In this document: positions 5,272-6,516 of the stretch, one piece after another
Layout: each line of letters starts with the position of its first letter
Numbering within the stretch: position 1 is the first letter of the stretch
DNA from: Pseudomonadota bacterium
GTDB lineage: Bacteria; Pseudomonadota; Alphaproteobacteria; Rhizobiales; Tepidamorphaceae
DNA length: 6,516 bases
Reading direction: 5' to 3'
NCBI GenBank assembly: GCA_023435545.1
Contig: JAEYRQ010000377.1
Location: 1-6,516, forward strand
Notes under the pieces: generated by a model
The model's input: only the letters and a program-made list of their open reading frames with translations
Database searches by the model: none
Told to the model about the DNA's origin: nothing
Made by a program: the position numbers and the translations under genes

Positions 5272-6516
5272 GTGAGTACCAACGAGATGACCGGCGGCGA
5301 GGCGATGGCCCGCATGCTGAAGGCCTTCGGAACCGGGCCGATGTTCGGCATGGGCGGCTTCCAGCTGCTGCCCTTCTACGATGCGGCGCGCCGCATCGGC
5401 CTCGACCACAACCTGATCAACGACGAGCGTTGCGCCGTCTTCATCGCCGACGCATATGCCAAGGTCTCGGGCCGGGTCGGCGTCTGCGACGCGACGCTCG
5501 GACCCGGCGCGCCCAACCTCGTCACCGGCCTCGTCGAGGCGCTCAATGCCGGCTCGCCGCTGGTGGTCTTCGTCGGCGACAGCCATCGCCTGCACTCCTG
5601 GAAGAACATGACCCAGGAGTCGCGTCAGACCGAGATCCTGCGCCCCGCCTGCAAGGAGCTGATCCGCGTCGAGATGGTCGAGCGGATCCCGGAACTGGTG
5701 CGGCGCGCATTCCAGGTCGCCACGTCAGGCCGTCCCGGTCCCGTCGTCGTCGACGTGCCTGAGGATGTCTGCCACGGCACGCACCCCTTCGATGACAGCG
5801 ACTTCGAGGTCGACGAGGCCTATGCCTCGGCGCCCTCGCTGCGCTGCCGCCCTGCCTCCGGTGACCTCGAGGAGGCCGCCCGGATACTGGGCGATGCGGA
5901 GCGGCCGCTGATGCTGTGCGGCGGCGGTGTCCACATCTCCGGCGCGACCGCCGACGCCGAGGCGCTGGCCCACGCGCTGAACCTGCCGGTCGCCCACACC
6001 ATGACCGGCAAGGGCGCCATCGCCTGCACCGATCCCCTGAGCGCCGGCCTGTTCGGCCGCTACGACCGGATCGCCAACAAGCTGATCGAGGAGTCCGACT
6101 GCCTGCTGGTGGTCGGCTGCAAGCTCGGCGAGATCGCCACCAAGCGCTACACGGTCCCGGCCGCCGGCAAGCGGGTCATCCATCTCGACAACGTTGCCGA
6201 GGAGTTTGGCCGCACCTTCCGCCCGACGCTGAGGCTGTGGGGCGATGCACGTGAGGGCCTGCGCGACCTCGAGGCCGCGCTGGCCTCGAAGGCGGATGCG
6301 ATCCGCGCCCGGCAGCAGCCCTATGCCGAGGACGTGGCCGCCCGCATGGCCGAGTGGCGGAAGTCGGTGGAGGCGCGCCTGACGTCTGCCGAGCGCCCGA
6401 TCAACATGGCGCGGCTGCTGAACGAACTGAACAAGACCATGCCGGCCGACGGCATCCTCGTTGCCGACGGCGGCTTCGCCGCGCATTGGGGTGGGCTGCT
6501 CTACGACACCAAGCAG
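5272..6516 (+). CDS. TPP-binding protein, acetolactate synthase-like (3' end missing)
   Basis: An open frame runs from GTG 5272 to the window end (415 codons, no stop). Family members have about 530-600 residues, so the C-terminal third is missing. The N-terminal TPP pyrimidine domain (about 4-166) has NDER with presumed catalytic Glu52, then IADAYAKVSG, TLGPGAPNLVTGLVEA (75-90) and GRPGPVVVDVPED (153-165). The central domain (about 198-330) has RPLMLCGGGVH, LLVVGCKLGE and VIHLDN. The pyrophosphate domain starts near 382 with ILVADGGFAAHWGG; its GDG...N metal motif would lie beyond the window. The superfamily includes acetolactate synthase, glyoxylate carboligase, benzoylformate decarboxylase, sulfoacetaldehyde acetyltransferase and oxalyl-CoA decarboxylase. 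The usual G-x-P-G near the N-terminus reads GMGGFQ (26-31), and the central D-x-D reads DNV, so it is probably none of the common biosynthetic enzymes. No small regulatory subunit gene precedes it. Substrate unknown. Confidence 0.9.
   Translation, partial: MSTNEMTGGEAMARMLKAFGTGPMFGMGGFQLLPFYDAARRIGLDHNLINDERCAVFIADAYAKVSGRVGVCDATLGPGAPNLVTGLVEALNAGSPLVVFVGDSHRLHSWKNMTQESRQTEILRPACKELIRVEMVERIPELVRRAFQVATSGRPGPVVVDVPEDVCHGTHPFDDSDFEVDEAYASAPSLRCRPASGDLEEAARILGDAERPLMLCGGGVHISGATADAEALAHALNLPVAHTMTGKGAIACTDPLSAGLFGRYDRIANKLIEESDCLLVVGCKLGEIATKRYTVPAAGKRVIHLDNVAEEFGRTFRPTLRLWGDAREGLRDLEAALASKADAIRARQQPYAEDVAARMAEWRKSVEARLTSAERPINMARLLNELNKTMPADGILVADGGFAAHWGGLLYDTKQ

Noticed and set aside
5725..6486. 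Minus-strand open frame (253 codons) opposite the ALS-like gene
   Set aside because: The plus strand carries the TPP enzyme with domain motifs throughout. The antisense product shows none.

Overview
The window is GC-rich, about two-thirds G+C by eye. It carries one tightly packed plus-strand gene cluster typical of an alphaproteobacterium or a similar high-GC proteobacterium. The reasons are strong third-position G/C bias, a three-gene TRAP transporter, and GGGAG/GGAGG-type ribosome binding sites with several GTG starts. The taxonomic call is inference only.

Layout. Positions 1-328 are a regulatory and leader region with no convincing gene. It holds a sigma70-like promoter (TTGACC, 17 bp, TAATAT, 71-99) and two near-identical dyads of the form GTTCCG-N5-CGGAA(C/A), at 107-123 and 202-218. 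The first covers the expected transcription start. Next come the alpha (329-1336) and beta (1336-2310) subunits of a thiamine-diphosphate (TPP) dependent 2-oxo acid/acetoin dehydrogenase-type E1. These are followed by a complete TRAP transporter: a DctP-type periplasmic binding protein (2343-3359), a DctQ-type small permease (3420-3944) and a DctM-type large permease (3941-5239). The last gene (5272 to the window end) is a second, unrelated-architecture TPP enzyme of the acetolactate synthase/benzoylformate decarboxylase superfamily, cut off by the window edge after 415 codons.

All six genes read in one direction. Gaps are 32, 60 and 32 bp, and two junctions overlap (1 bp and 4 bp), so one operon is very likely. 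A strong hairpin sits in the largest gap, between dctP and dctQ, where it could raise binding-protein expression over the permeases.

Interpretation. The transporter probably imports a small organic acid, and two different TPP enzymes encoded on either side of it could make or break C-C bonds next to a carbonyl. No E2 (lipoyl acyltransferase) or E3 gene lies in the window, and the position right after E1-beta, where E2 often sits, is taken by the TRAP genes. The combination E1-alpha/beta + TRAP + ALS-like TPP enzyme, under what looks like a two-site operator, is a plausible uncharacterised catabolic unit. The substrate cannot be read from the sequence.
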